Part shown: one piece after another, positions 9,411-18,059 of the stretch
Layout: the number at the start of each line of letters is the position of its first letter
How positions within the stretch are numbered: the first letter of the stretch is position 1
NCBI RefSeq assembly: GCF_000745835.1
Contig: NZ_JQKB01000014.1
Location: 55,689 to 119,688 of the forward strand
DNA: 64,000 nt
From: Belnapia moabensis DSM 16746
Lineage (GTDB): Bacteria > Pseudomonadota > Alphaproteobacteria > Acetobacterales > Acetobacteraceae
Direction: 5' to 3'
Notes under the pieces: model-generated
Databases searched by the model: none
The model's input: only the letters and a program-made list of their open reading frames with translations
What the model was told of the DNA's origin: nothing
Translations under genes and position numbers: made by a program

Positions 9411-10460
9411 TCAGCCGAGCAGCCCGAAGCGCATCGCCAGCCGGTGGATGCGCCCGACCAGTAGGTTGCACAGCACTGTCCGCGTCAGGTGAAAGCCGAG
9501 CACCAGCGGCACGCCGAGCTCCAGCGCCTTCGCCGTCAGCGCCATCTCGGGCATGCCGCCCGGCGCCATACCCAGAATCATCGCCGCATAGGGCAAGCCG
9601 GCCGCCGCACCGATGCCGATCGCAAACGAGGTCAGCAGCAACGACAGCGCTGCGGCCGAGATCACCGCCGCGATCGCCAGCCGGTGCGAGGCCATGAGGA
9701 AGCTCCGCGTCAGCCGCGTCCCCAGCGAGGCGCCCAACGCCACCTGCGCGGCATCGATCAACGGCACCGGCACGCCGGAGGGCAAATGCCCGCTCGCCGC
9801 CAGCGCAATGCCCAGCGCACAGGGCCCGAGCATCCAGGGATTTGCCATGCCGATCCGCTGCAACGGCCAAGCCAGCACCAGCCCGGCCGCTGCCATGCCG
9901 ATCAGCCCTGGCCACCAGGTCGCGGCCTGCGCGGCGGTGAAGTCGGCGAAGTCGCCATGCGGCGCCAGCCAGCCGAGCAGCGGCGGGAAGGTCAGCACCA
10001 CGACCAGCACACGCATGGTCTGCGCCAGGGTGACGGTGGGGACGGAGGCCTTCGCCTCCTGCGCCAGCACCGCCATGACGATGACGCCGCCGGGCACCGC
10101 ACAGAAGAAGCCGGTCTGCCGGTCCGTCCCCGCCAGCCGGGTGAAGAGCCGCGCCACGACCAGCCCGGAAAGGATCGCCAGCACCCCGCCGAGCAGCATC
10201 ACCGGCAGGGCGCCCATCACTGCCGCCAGCACCGGGCCGGAAAAGGTGATGCCGAGCCCGAGCCCGAGGAAGACAAGCCCCGCCGGCCGCGCCCAGCCCG
10301 GCACCGCGACCGGCCCGCTCCAGGCCAGCGCCGCAGTCGCCACCATCGCCCCGATCATCCAGGCGAGCGGGACATGCAGCAGGTACATCGCTCCACCCCC
10401 AAGCGCCGCGCCGGCGCAGGTGACGAACTGGGTGCGAAGCTGGGGAGGGAGTTGGGCCAA
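9411..10460 (-). CDS. AbrB-type multi-pass membrane protein
   Basis: This is a 349-residue protein with about ten hydrophobic segments and an internal repeat: GAMVATAALAWSG-like and GAMLG/GMAPGGMPEMALTA-like halves, as in the AbrB duplication membrane family (sometimes misnamed ammonia monooxygenase). Its role is not established; some relatives are linked to transport or regulator control. A stop codon lies shortly upstream in frame, so the start must be the TTG at 10460 or an ATG about 25 residues later; neither has a clear ribosome site. Confidence 0.8.
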   Translation of the reverse strand: MAQLPPQLRTQFVTCAGAALGGGAMYLLHVPLAWMIGAMVATAALAWSGPVAVPGWARPAGLVFLGLGLGITFSGPVLAAVMGALPVMLLGGVLAILSGLVVARLFTRLAGTDRQTGFFCAVPGGVIVMAVLAQEAKASVPTVTLAQTMRVLVVVLTFPPLLGWLAPHGDFADFTAAQAATWWPGLIGMAAAGLVLAWPLQRIGMANPWMLGPCALGIALAASGHLPSGVPVPLIDAAQVALGASLGTRLTRSFLMASHRLAIAAVISAAALSLLLTSFAIGIGAAAGLPYAAMILGMAPGGMPEMALTAKALELGVPLVLGFHLTRTVLCNLLVGRIHRLAMRFGLLG

Positions 10461-10580
10461 GGCAGGTGAGGTTCGCCCAGGCCCTGGTACAGGTCAAACC
10501 GGCCGCGGCGAAGGCGTCTTTTTGCGATGCTTCTTAACGCCTGATTTACCTGCGTTGCGGTATTTCGCACATCAGCTGCC

Positions 10581-10976
10581 ATGATCCCGCCGAGCACCAT
10601 TCCCCCAATCGCCAGCCGAGGCACGGACTCCAGCTATGTCCGCCCCGCGAGAAGCGTGCCGACCGCCGCGCCGGACCCCTTGCTGACCGCGCGCCCCAAT
10701 CCGAACATGCGGATTGATCCCTCGCTCGGTATCGTGGTGATGGAATTCCGCGACCGCTCCGGTGCCGTCGCCGCAACTTTGCCGACGGAGCGGGAACTGG
10801 ACGCCTATCGCTCCGCCCAGCGCCGCGGCACGCAGGATTACCAGCCACAGCAGTCGGCACCAGCAGCGGTTTCGCCATCACAATCCAGCCCGGAGCCGCA
10901 CCATGCCGCCGTGCCGCAACAGGCGTCTGAGCGGACACCGGCGCAAGGCCAAAGCATGCTCCGGCCAGATGGTTGA
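10581..10976 (+). CDS. FlaG-like flagellar protein
   Basis: This 131-residue protein has a central segment (IDPSLGIVVMEFRDRSG, about residues 45-61, then ATLPTERELDAYR) that resembles the conserved core of FlaG, a small protein that affects filament length. The flanks are Pro/Gln/Ser-rich and probably disordered. It lies divergent from the AbrB-type gene and at the edge of the hook cluster, which supports a flagellar role. The similarity is short, so the call is moderate. Confidence 0.6.
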   Translation: MIPPSTIPPIASRGTDSSYVRPARSVPTAAPDPLLTARPNPNMRIDPSLGIVVMEFRDRSGAVAATLPTERELDAYRSAQRRGTQDYQPQQSAPAAVSPSQSSPEPHHAAVPQQASERTPAQGQSMLRPDG

Positions 10977-11051
10977 CCTGAGCGGACATAGCCACTCGGC
11001 CGAACGACAGGCTTGAGCGGGCGTCGTGAGCCGATGCGCAGGAAGGCCGTT

Positions 11052-11519
11052 CTAGCCGGCTCCCAACGTCAGCGTCGTCCTCCCCTCGGACTCCGCCCGG
11101 CCAGGAGACCGCGTGGTGGCGACCGGCGCGAGGCCGAGCACCTCCTCCTCGTGCCGCATCACCCGCCGCGCCAGCTTCAGGGCCTGGTAGCAGTCATCGG
11201 ATTCGGCGAGCGTCAACGCCTGGCGCAGCATCTCCCGCGCGAGCGCCGAAGTGGTCGCCTGCTGGAAATCGCCGATCAGCCTGCGCGCCGCCTGCAAGCC
11301 GTCCGCCCGTTCCTTATCCGTGCCGATATAGGCCGTCTGCAGGGCAAAGTAGATGCGGCGTGCCGGCGTCGTCGCGGCTTCCGGCGGCATGATCTGCTTG
11401 CCGAATAGGAAGCGCGCCTTCGCCGCCAGCTCGATCCGCGTGCGGTTGCGGAAGCGGATCGGCGCACCATTGACGACCATCATGTCGCCTTGCCGCAATT
11501 CGAGCACCAGCGTGGACAT
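11052..11519 (-). CDS. flbT: Flagellar biosynthesis repressor FlbT
   Basis: FlbT is an alphaproteobacterial post-transcriptional regulator that in Caulobacter destabilises flagellin mRNA until the hook is built. The 155-residue protein begins MSTLVLELRQGDMMVVNG and contains RIELAAKARFLFGKQIM and the helical core typical of the family. AAGGAAC precedes the ATG. It follows flgL on the same strand, and the usual partner flaF and the flagellin genes are not in the window. Confidence 0.92.
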   Translation of the reverse strand: MSTLVLELRQGDMMVVNGAPIRFRNRTRIELAAKARFLFGKQIMPPEAATTPARRIYFALQTAYIGTDKERADGLQAARRLIGDFQQATTSALAREMLRQALTLAESDDCYQALKLARRVMRHEEEVLGLAPVATTRSPGRAESEGRTTLTLGAG

Positions 11520-11534
11520 TCTTGTTCCTTTCGG

Positions 11535-11549
11535 CTCCGCATTGCGGAG
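11535..11549 (-). promoter_or_regulatory. Hairpin between flgL and flbT
   Basis: The transcript can form a 6-bp stem (CTCCGC / GCGGAG) with a 3-base loop, ending about 8 bases before the flbT ribosome site. It lies after the flgL stop, so it could act as a weak terminator, an RNA-processing site or a control on flbT translation. There is no U-tract after it. Confidence 0.35.
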
Positions 11550-11604
11550 AGTTGGCGGATCGTCGCATACGTCGCTTAACGCGGACTGAAACCCGGCTTA
11601 CCAA

Positions 11605-12672
11605 TCACCGCAGATAGTTCACGAGGCTGAGCGAACCGATCGTGCCGATCGCGTTGTAACTGGCCTCGAGCGCGGTCTTGGTCGCCTGCATTCGGGTCAA
11701 CACCTCCGCCATGTCCACCTCCTCGATATCGGCGAGCTGCGCCTTCAGGGAGTCGTGCATCTGGCTGTGGCGGGTCTGCATGTCGGTGAGCTGCTGCTCG
11801 GTCTGGCCAAGCGCGCCCTGCTCGTCGGCGAGCGCGTTCGATGCGCTTTGCAGGCCGTTGCGGATGGTATCCGCCAGCGCCTTGAAATCATCATGCGACG
11901 CGGCCTGCGCCGGGGTGAGGGCGGCGATGCTCGCCAGCCCCCGCAGCAGGTCGCGCGCCCAGGATCCGGTCGTCTCCCCCATCGAGGTTGCCGCCGCATT
12001 GCGGTTGGCGAAGAGGCCGACCGGTGTCGCCGTGCCATCAGCGGAGACCACGCTCCGCCGCGGCTCGCCGCCGCCGCGCGTGGCGTCGCTGACGAAGTCG
12101 GAGAAGGGGGTGGTGCCCGCGCTGTCGTCGAGCGCGGCCGCTCTGGTCGCCGCCGCGACCGTCGCCACGTTGCCGCCGCCGAGCGTGCCGATGGTGGCGG
12201 CAATCTGCGTCGCCATGCCGCTGGTCGGCAGCCCGTCCGGGTCCGGCACCGGCGGGTTGGAGAAGTCGCTGCCGCCGAACAGGTACTCGCCGCCCTGCTG
12301 CGCGTTCAGAAGCTGCCCGACCTCGACCAGCGCCTGCCGCGCCTGGCTGGCGTAGAGCGGCAGCACATCGGGGTTGTTGGCGTCCAGCTTCACCGCGACG
12401 GTGGAACCGAATTTCCTGGCGATGTCCGCGAGGCGGCCGAGCGCCTGCTGCGTGGCCTCTGTGCGCGACAGCGCCTGGCCGATCAGCGTGCCATAGGTGT
12501 CGCGCCGGGAGATTTCCGCCCGCAGCGAGAGTGCCCGCGGCAGCTGCGCGCCGAGATCAGCGGGCTGCTCGCTCTTCAGGCCCGTCGCCTGCTGACGCGT
12601 CAGCGTCAGCAGGCGCGCCCGCAGCACTGCCGTGTCGCTGTCGAGCCGCCCGATGATATCGAGTCCCGGCAT
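11605..12672 (-). CDS. flgL: Flagellar hook-filament junction protein FlgL
   Basis: FlgL (HAP3) joins the hook to the filament. The 355-residue protein has flagellin-like N- and C-terminal helical regions: the N-terminus MPGLDIIGRLDSDTAVL is atypically short, while the C-terminus has DIEEVDMAEVLTRMQATKTALEAS, the conserved junction-protein end. The start at 12672 is fixed by AGGAGG five bases upstream; the open frame extends further but would overlap flgK. It follows flgK in the flgE-flgK-flgL-flbT order. Confidence 0.9.
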   Translation of the reverse strand: MPGLDIIGRLDSDTAVLRARLLTLTRQQATGLKSEQPADLGAQLPRALSLRAEISRRDTYGTLIGQALSRTEATQQALGRLADIARKFGSTVAVKLDANNPDVLPLYASQARQALVEVGQLLNAQQGGEYLFGGSDFSNPPVPDPDGLPTSGMATQIAATIGTLGGGNVATVAAATRAAALDDSAGTTPFSDFVSDATRGGGEPRRSVVSADGTATPVGLFANRNAAATSMGETTGSWARDLLRGLASIAALTPAQAASHDDFKALADTIRNGLQSASNALADEQGALGQTEQQLTDMQTRHSQMHDSLKAQLADIEEVDMAEVLTRMQATKTALEASYNAIGTIGSLSLVNYLR

Positions 12673-12686
12673 CCTTACCTCCTCGC

Positions 12687-14213
12687 TCAGCGCATGACGC
12701 CGAGCAGCGAATCCCACATGGCCTGCAAGGTGCTGATCACCTTGGCATTGGCCGCGTAGGCGTTCTGCAGCGTCACCATCCCTGCCATCTCGGCATCGAC
12801 ATCGACGCCCGAGCCGGCGATGAAGCGGCTGTTGAGGGCGCCTTGCAGGCCAGCCGCCTGGGTCTTCGCCTCGGTCGCCGCGGCGCGGTCGCTGAGCTGC
12901 GCCGTGGTGACGCTGCTGGCGTAATCGGCGATCCTCGCCGCCGGCATGAAGGGCGAGACCAGTGTCCCGTCCGGCCCGAGCCCTGCGCTGGCGATGGTCG
13001 GCCAGGGATTACCCTTCGAGGCCTCGCCGCCGAGGCTGTAATTCAGCGCCCGATCGATCATGATGGTGAAGCCCGCCGGCCCGCCGGGCGGGTTGGGCAC
13101 GAAGCCGTCCGGCCCGGTCGCGCTCGGCGTCACCGCATGGGTACCGTCACGAAGCAGGCTCGGATCGGCCGAGGCCGCGCTGCCAAGCCGGATGCGCCCG
13201 GCGAAGCCGACCTGGGTGCTGCCGGCGTAGGGCACGGCGCCATCGGGCACCGAGCTGCCGTCCGCATCGGTGAAGAGCGTCAGCCCCTGCTGATCGAAGC
13301 GGCTGGCAAGGTTGACGGCTACGAGGTCCGTCTCCGCTTGGTAGCGTGGCAGGGTCCGGTCGCGCATCGCCACATATTCGCCGAGCCGGCCGCCGGCGAT
13401 CTGGCCGGTGACGTCGACGCCGTTCAGCGTGATCCCCGGCAGCGTGCCGCTGCCGCCATGGAAGGCGTCCGGCGCGACCGAGGCGGGCGCCGTCGCCAGC
13501 AGGGTCCGGCTCGGGTCGAGCGGCAACACCAGCCCGCCGCGGGCGATGAGCAGCAGGTCGCCATCCGGCTTGCGGACGGCCTGGATTTCCATGCTCTCGG
13601 AGAGGGCGGCGATTGCCCGGTCGCGCTGGTCCTCGAGCCCGGCCTGGTCCCCGCCGGTGCCGGACTTGATCTGGACGGTGAGGCTGGCGATCTGCTGGAG
13701 TGCCGCATTGGCCGCGGCGACCTCGGTGACGATGCCGTCCTGCGCCTGCTGGCGTGCCGCGCCGATCGCCGCCGAGACATCGTTCAGCCGGTTGGCCACG
13801 GTGCCCGCCGCGGCCAGCGCCGCCCGTTGCTGCCCGGCATCGGCCGGGGCTTCGTGTAGCGCGGTGAACGCTGTGGAGAGCGCCGCCACCGCATCGCCGA
13901 GCGTCGCCCCATCCCCCGTCGCACCATGTACCTGCTCGATGCCGGTCAACAGGTCCTCGCGCACCGTGGCGGCGGCGAGCGTGCCGCGGCTCTGGTCGAG
14001 CCGGCCAAGCAAAGCGAGGTCGACCGCCCGCTGCGTGTCGCCGCTGCGCAGCCCCGCCGGCATGTCGGCGACGACCAGCGATTGCTGCTCGACCGTCTTC
14101 CGCACATAACCCGGCGTCTGCGCATTGGCGACATTCTGCGAAGCCTGCGCCAGGCCGCGCTGGACCGCAGCGAGACCGCTGCGTGCGATGCCGAGGGCAA
14201 GGTCGAGGCTCAT
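12687..14213 (-). CDS. flgK: Flagellar hook-associated protein FlgK
   Basis: FlgK (HAP1) is the first junction ring between hook and filament. The 508-residue protein has the rod/hook N-terminal motif NVANAQTPGYVRK near residues 27-39 and the matching C-terminal block EMAGMVTLQNAYAANAKVI, which together form the coiled D0/D1 domains. Its gene follows flgE by 16 bases and precedes flgL by 14 bases. The length is within the usual range for alphaproteobacteria. Confidence 0.94.
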   Translation of the reverse strand: MSLDLALGIARSGLAAVQRGLAQASQNVANAQTPGYVRKTVEQQSLVVADMPAGLRSGDTQRAVDLALLGRLDQSRGTLAAATVREDLLTGIEQVHGATGDGATLGDAVAALSTAFTALHEAPADAGQQRAALAAAGTVANRLNDVSAAIGAARQQAQDGIVTEVAAANAALQQIASLTVQIKSGTGGDQAGLEDQRDRAIAALSESMEIQAVRKPDGDLLLIARGGLVLPLDPSRTLLATAPASVAPDAFHGGSGTLPGITLNGVDVTGQIAGGRLGEYVAMRDRTLPRYQAETDLVAVNLASRFDQQGLTLFTDADGSSVPDGAVPYAGSTQVGFAGRIRLGSAASADPSLLRDGTHAVTPSATGPDGFVPNPPGGPAGFTIMIDRALNYSLGGEASKGNPWPTIASAGLGPDGTLVSPFMPAARIADYASSVTTAQLSDRAAATEAKTQAAGLQGALNSRFIAGSGVDVDAEMAGMVTLQNAYAANAKVISTLQAMWDSLLGVMR

Positions 14214-14229
14214 CGCTCAGCCTCCTGCC

Positions 14230-15531
14230 TCAGCGCCGCATGTTGATGGTGTCCTGCAGCAATTCGTCCGTCGCGGTGACGACCTTGGTATTGGCCGTAT
14301 AGGCCCGCTGGGCCACGATCAGCTTGCTGAACTCGCTGGCGATGTCGACATTCGAGCGCTCGATCGAACCGACCACGAGTTTGCCGACGCCGTTGGAGGC
14401 AGCATCCGTCACCCGCGCCTCGCCCGATTCCGGCGTGCGCATGAAGGCCTGCCCGTCGAGGCGCTGCAGCTTGTCCGGGTCGTTGAAGGCAACGAGCGGC
14501 ACGCGCGCGATGACGCGGCTTTGCCCATTGTCGTAGTTCACAGCGACATCGCCGTTGGTGCGCATGCTGAGCGAGGAGAAGGCGCCGAGCGGCACGCCAT
14601 CCTGCGTCAGGTTGCGCACGCTGAATTCCGCCGAGTACTGGGTAAGGCCGAGCGCCTTGCCGAACTGCCCGAGCGAGAGCGAGACGGTCTGCGGCCCCTG
14701 GCCGAAATCCGCGCTGAAGCTGAAGGCGGCCGGATCGCCTGGGGCATTCGTTGTAGGCAGGGTGATCGTCGGGTCGGTCGAGGTGATGCCGCCGATGGTG
14801 CCGTCTGGCGCCGCGGGCGTGGCGCTGTTGCCGAATTGCAGGTCGACCGTGCCGCGGGTCACCCCGTTGATGTCGTCCGGCACGTCGACCCGAAGCGACC
14901 AGTTGTTGGTGAGTGAGGGGGTGAAGGTGAGGTTCACCGTATGGAGCTTGCCGAGCGTATCGTAGAGCTGCGCCTGGGTGGTAATGGGCGTCGCGGGAAT
15001 GTTGGCCGGCAGGTTGGCCGAGAAGTCGATCTGCTTGGTGGCGATCGGGTTGAAGACCTGCTGGTTCACCCGGATCGGCTCGATGCTGGTGCGGTCCGGG
15101 TTGCCGCTGGCATCGACCGGCCATCCCTTCAGGTAGTAGCCGGAGCTGTTGGTGAGGTAGCCATCCGAATCACGCGTGAAATCGCCGGCGCGACTGAAGA
15201 ATTGCCGCTCGTCGAAGATTGGCTGGCCGTTCACCGTGCCTTTTGCCTGCGCCACGCTGAAGAAGCCCTGCCCCCCAATCGCCATGGCGAGCGGGTCCTC
15301 GGACTGCTCAATCGTACCCTGTATCGTGTTGGTATAGGAGGGCATGGCGATCGTCGCGCCAGGCAGGTTATTCGTCTGGCTCGACGAGGTGATGTAGGAA
15401 ATGAAGTTGGTGTCGACCCGCTTGTAGCCGACGGTCTGGCTGTTGGCGATGTTGTCGGAGATGTTGCCGAGCGAACGGCTTTGCGAAGTCAGGCCGCTGA
15501 TGGCGGCGGTGAGCGAGCCGAATAGGGACAT
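14230..15531 (-). CDS. flgE: Flagellar hook protein FlgE
   Basis: FlgE polymerises into the hook. The 433-residue protein starts MSLFGSLTAAISGLTSQS and has NISDNIANSQTVGYKR near residues 23-38, and the C-terminal SEFSKLIVAQRAYTANTKV, both diagnostic for the rod/hook family. The ATG at 15531 has GGAGG seven bases upstream; the frame is open far upstream but that part is a GC-rich artefact. It heads flgE-flgK-flgL-flbT, and a sigma-54-like promoter lies about 70 bases upstream. Confidence 0.95.
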   Translation of the reverse strand: MSLFGSLTAAISGLTSQSRSLGNISDNIANSQTVGYKRVDTNFISYITSSSQTNNLPGATIAMPSYTNTIQGTIEQSEDPLAMAIGGQGFFSVAQAKGTVNGQPIFDERQFFSRAGDFTRDSDGYLTNSSGYYLKGWPVDASGNPDRTSIEPIRVNQQVFNPIATKQIDFSANLPANIPATPITTQAQLYDTLGKLHTVNLTFTPSLTNNWSLRVDVPDDINGVTRGTVDLQFGNSATPAAPDGTIGGITSTDPTITLPTTNAPGDPAAFSFSADFGQGPQTVSLSLGQFGKALGLTQYSAEFSVRNLTQDGVPLGAFSSLSMRTNGDVAVNYDNGQSRVIARVPLVAFNDPDKLQRLDGQAFMRTPESGEARVTDAASNGVGKLVVGSIERSNVDIASEFSKLIVAQRAYTANTKVVTATDELLQDTINMRR

Positions 15532-15603
15532 GGTCGGGCCTCCGTCGTCCGGGGACCGGCACCGCGCTGTGGGCGGGGCTCGGCCTTCGTCGCGTCGGCT
15601 ATC

Positions 15604-15619
15604 GCAGGCGGCGTGCCAG
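15604..15619 (-). promoter_or_regulatory. Sigma-54-like promoter for flgE operon
   Basis: On the minus strand the sequence CTGGCACGCCGCCTGC has the GG-N10-GC spacing of sigma-54 promoters, a perfect TGGCACG -24 element and CTGC in place of TTGC at -12. Transcription would start near 15593, leaving a leader of about 60 bases before flgE. Late flagellar genes are sigma-54 dependent in Caulobacter, so the match is plausible. Confidence 0.5.
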
Positions 15620-15783
15620 CGCCGGGGCGGGCCAGGCCTGCCGGTCCTGCCGCCTGCTGGGCAGGCTTTGCCGGGCAGGCGGCGGAGCTTGCCGCTGCGG
15701 CGTGCCAGAAGCCTGGCCCGGGCTTCGCACCACGGGCTCGACCCGGGCTTCGCACCGGAGGCTCGCCGCTGGACCGGACCGCT

Positions 15784-17370
15784 ATGGACCCCACCGCCCT
15801 CCTGCCATCGCTGACGGCGACGCCATCGCCCTCCGCTGCCGGTGCCGCCAAGCCGCCGGACGCCGGCGCCGAGGATTTCGCCGCGCTGCTGCTGCGCGCC
15901 GGCGAGGACCCGGCCAAGGCAGCCGCCCCCGGCATGTCCGTAAGTCTCCTCGGCGAGTTGCCGGCGCCGACCGGCCTTCCAGCGACCGCGATCCCATTCG
16001 CCGAGGACGTACCGCTGCCGCCTGTCCAAGACCCTGTCCTGCCGGCGGCGCAGGTGCCCTTGCCAACATCCGAGCCTGGCCTGTCCGACCTCGGCCTGCC
16101 TGGGACGCCGGCAGGGACCGATTCCCACGAGTTGGATCAGCCCGAAGCTCCAGCCGACCACGCGACGCAGGAAATTCCGCTGGCGATCCCGGCAGCTACG
16201 GTGCCGCTGCCCATCCCGCCACCGCCGCCGACCATGCCGGGGCCTTCGGAACAGGCTTCGGCAACGCAGGCGGTCACCACCGTCCCGGCCGGCGGACCAG
16301 GGACGACCGGGGAGAGCCTCGCCGCCGACTCCAAATCCTCGCCGGCGACCGCGCCAGCCGAGGAGGCACAGGGCTCGGCCAAAGCCCTCGCTGTCGGACT
16401 GCCCGGCGCCATTGCTTCAGAGCCGCAGCCGGCGTCCAAGGCCGGTATGCAGCACGGCCCGCAGGCCACCATGGCCATGCTCGCCGCAGCGCCTGCGCAA
16501 ACGAGCCCCGCCCTACCGCAGACGCTCCCCGTGGCCGCCCCACGGCCTGCGTCGTCAGTGACCTCCGAGCCGGCTCAGGCTGTATCGCGGGACCTGTTGA
16601 AGCCGCAGCAGGCCTCCCGCGAGCGGCCGATGGCCGTTGCCGCCGGCATCGGCCAGGCCACCGCCAGGGACCAGGCGACCGCCAAGGACCAGGACACGGC
16701 GGCCGCGGCCGCCTCGGGCCAGCCTTCGCCCATGCCCGAGCGGATCAGCCCGGCACTGATTCTTGCCCCTCTCATGCCGCAGCGACCCGCCGAGCCGGCA
16801 AAGGCGCAACCCGCCCCGCCCGATCCGCTGCAGGCCATGCCTTCCGGGCTCAGCCCCTCATCCTTGACCCCCGCGGCACCCGACAGCGCCGCCCCGGTCG
16901 CCACGGCCAGCGCCGCCCCCTCCGCACCGCTGCCGCCGCCCGCCCGGCAGGTGGCGCAGGTGACGATCGCCCTCGCCATGGGCCAGGGCCAGGCACCGCG
17001 CCTCACCGTGGCGCTCGAGCCGGAGAGCCTCGGCCGGGTCGAGATCCGCATTGAGCGCGGCGCCGAGGGCGAGGCCGCCTCGGTCCATGTTCTCGCCGAA
17101 CGGCCGGAAACCCTCGCCCTGCTGCAACGCGATGCGCGGGAGCTCGACCGCACCCTCGCCCAGGCCGGCATCGTGGTCGCCAGCGGGGGGACGCAATTCG
17201 GCCTCTCGAGCGGCAATGGCGGGCAGCCGCAGGAACAGCGCCCGCAGCAACAGGGCAGCGGCCAAGGGGGGAGCCCAGGGGGCGGCCACTCCGGCCAGGC
17301 CTCGCTCGCCGTGACCGGCCCTGCCCAGGCCACGCTGAACGCTCTTTCCCTTCTCGATATCGCAGTCTGA
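15784..17370 (+). CDS. fliK: Flagellar hook-length control protein FliK
   Basis: FliK is the secreted ruler that stops hook growth and switches export specificity. The 528-residue protein has a long Pro/Ala-rich low-complexity N-terminal part and a C-terminal Flg_hook domain (about residues 385-480) with LTVALEPESLGRVEIRIER and the helical segment that follows. The tail is Gln/Gly-rich. I place the start at the ATG at 15784; the frame is open to 15613 through low-complexity repeats. A weak sigma-54-like match (TGGCCC...TCGC, 15714-15728) lies upstream. flgD follows by 13 bases. Confidence 0.85.
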   Translation: MDPTALLPSLTATPSPSAAGAAKPPDAGAEDFAALLLRAGEDPAKAAAPGMSVSLLGELPAPTGLPATAIPFAEDVPLPPVQDPVLPAAQVPLPTSEPGLSDLGLPGTPAGTDSHELDQPEAPADHATQEIPLAIPAATVPLPIPPPPPTMPGPSEQASATQAVTTVPAGGPGTTGESLAADSKSSPATAPAEEAQGSAKALAVGLPGAIASEPQPASKAGMQHGPQATMAMLAAAPAQTSPALPQTLPVAAPRPASSVTSEPAQAVSRDLLKPQQASRERPMAVAAGIGQATARDQATAKDQDTAAAAASGQPSPMPERISPALILAPLMPQRPAEPAKAQPAPPDPLQAMPSGLSPSSLTPAAPDSAAPVATASAAPSAPLPPPARQVAQVTIALAMGQGQAPRLTVALEPESLGRVEIRIERGAEGEAASVHVLAERPETLALLQRDARELDRTLAQAGIVVASGGTQFGLSSGNGGQPQEQRPQQQGSGQGGSPGGGHSGQASLAVTGPAQATLNALSLLDIAV

Positions 17371-17383
17371 CGGAGCATCACCG

Positions 17384-18055
17384 ATGAGCGGAAGCATCCA
17401 GGGCACCACCGCCACGAGCGGCGGCACCACCCCCGCCGGCACCAGGAGCCCAACCGGCCTCGCCGGTGACTTCAACACCTTCCTCACGCTGCTGACGACG
17501 CAGCTGAAGAACCAGGACCCGACCAAGGCGATGGATACCAACGAGATGACGAACCAGCTCGTCGCCTTCGCCGGCGTCGAGCAGCAGATCGCCGTGAACA
17601 CCAACCTGTCGAAGCTGATCGGCCTACAGCAGAGCGCCCAACTTACCGCCGCGGCGCCGCTGATCGGCGAGCGGGTGGAGGTGGACAGCGACAAGCTCAG
17701 CCTGCAGGACGGCAGCGCGACGGTGCGCCTGCCGGCCGCCGGCACGGCGCAGCAGGCAGTGGTCCGGGTGCTGGATTCCAGCGGCCGCATCCTGCGCCAG
17801 GACACGGTGAAGCTCGGCACCACCGCGCAGGACTGGCGATGGGACGGCAGGACCGCCGCCGGTCAGCGCCTGCCCGACGGCGCCTATGGCTTCGCCGTCG
17901 CCGGGCTCGATGCGCAGGGCGCAGCGCAGGCCATCGCCGCGACCGTGGTCGGCACCGCGACGGCGGCGAAGCGTCCCTCCGGCGGCGACCTCCAGCTCCA
18001 GCTCGGCGCGCTCTCGGTCGGCTTCGATGCGATGCGCGGCATCGCCAACCAGTAG
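17384..18055 (+). CDS. flgD: Flagellar hook assembly (capping) protein FlgD
   Basis: FlgD caps the growing hook and is needed for FlgE polymerisation. The 223-residue protein has the conserved N-terminal export and assembly region (FNTFLTLLTTQLKNQDPT and NEMTNQLVAFAGVEQQ, about residues 27-70) followed by the FlgD Ig-like and tudor-like domains with GRTAAGQRLPDGAY. It is cotranscribed with fliK, and divergent from flgE whose product it assembles. Confidence 0.94.
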   Translation: MSGSIQGTTATSGGTTPAGTRSPTGLAGDFNTFLTLLTTQLKNQDPTKAMDTNEMTNQLVAFAGVEQQIAVNTNLSKLIGLQQSAQLTAAAPLIGERVEVDSDKLSLQDGSATVRLPAAGTAQQAVVRVLDSSGRILRQDTVKLGTTAQDWRWDGRTAAGQRLPDGAYGFAVAGLDAQGAAQAIAATVVGTATAAKRPSGGDLQLQLGALSVGFDAMRGIANQ

Positions 18056-18059
18056 CCGG

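Noticed and set aside
15661..15783. GC-rich direct repeats (GGGCTTCGCACC) before fliK as a regulatory element
   Set aside because: Low-complexity Pro/Gly-type sequence is common here; only two copies, with no symmetry.
15613..15783. Upstream extension of fliK to 15613
   Set aside because: The added part is a low-complexity Gly/Pro/Ala stretch within the divergent promoter region with no ribosome site.
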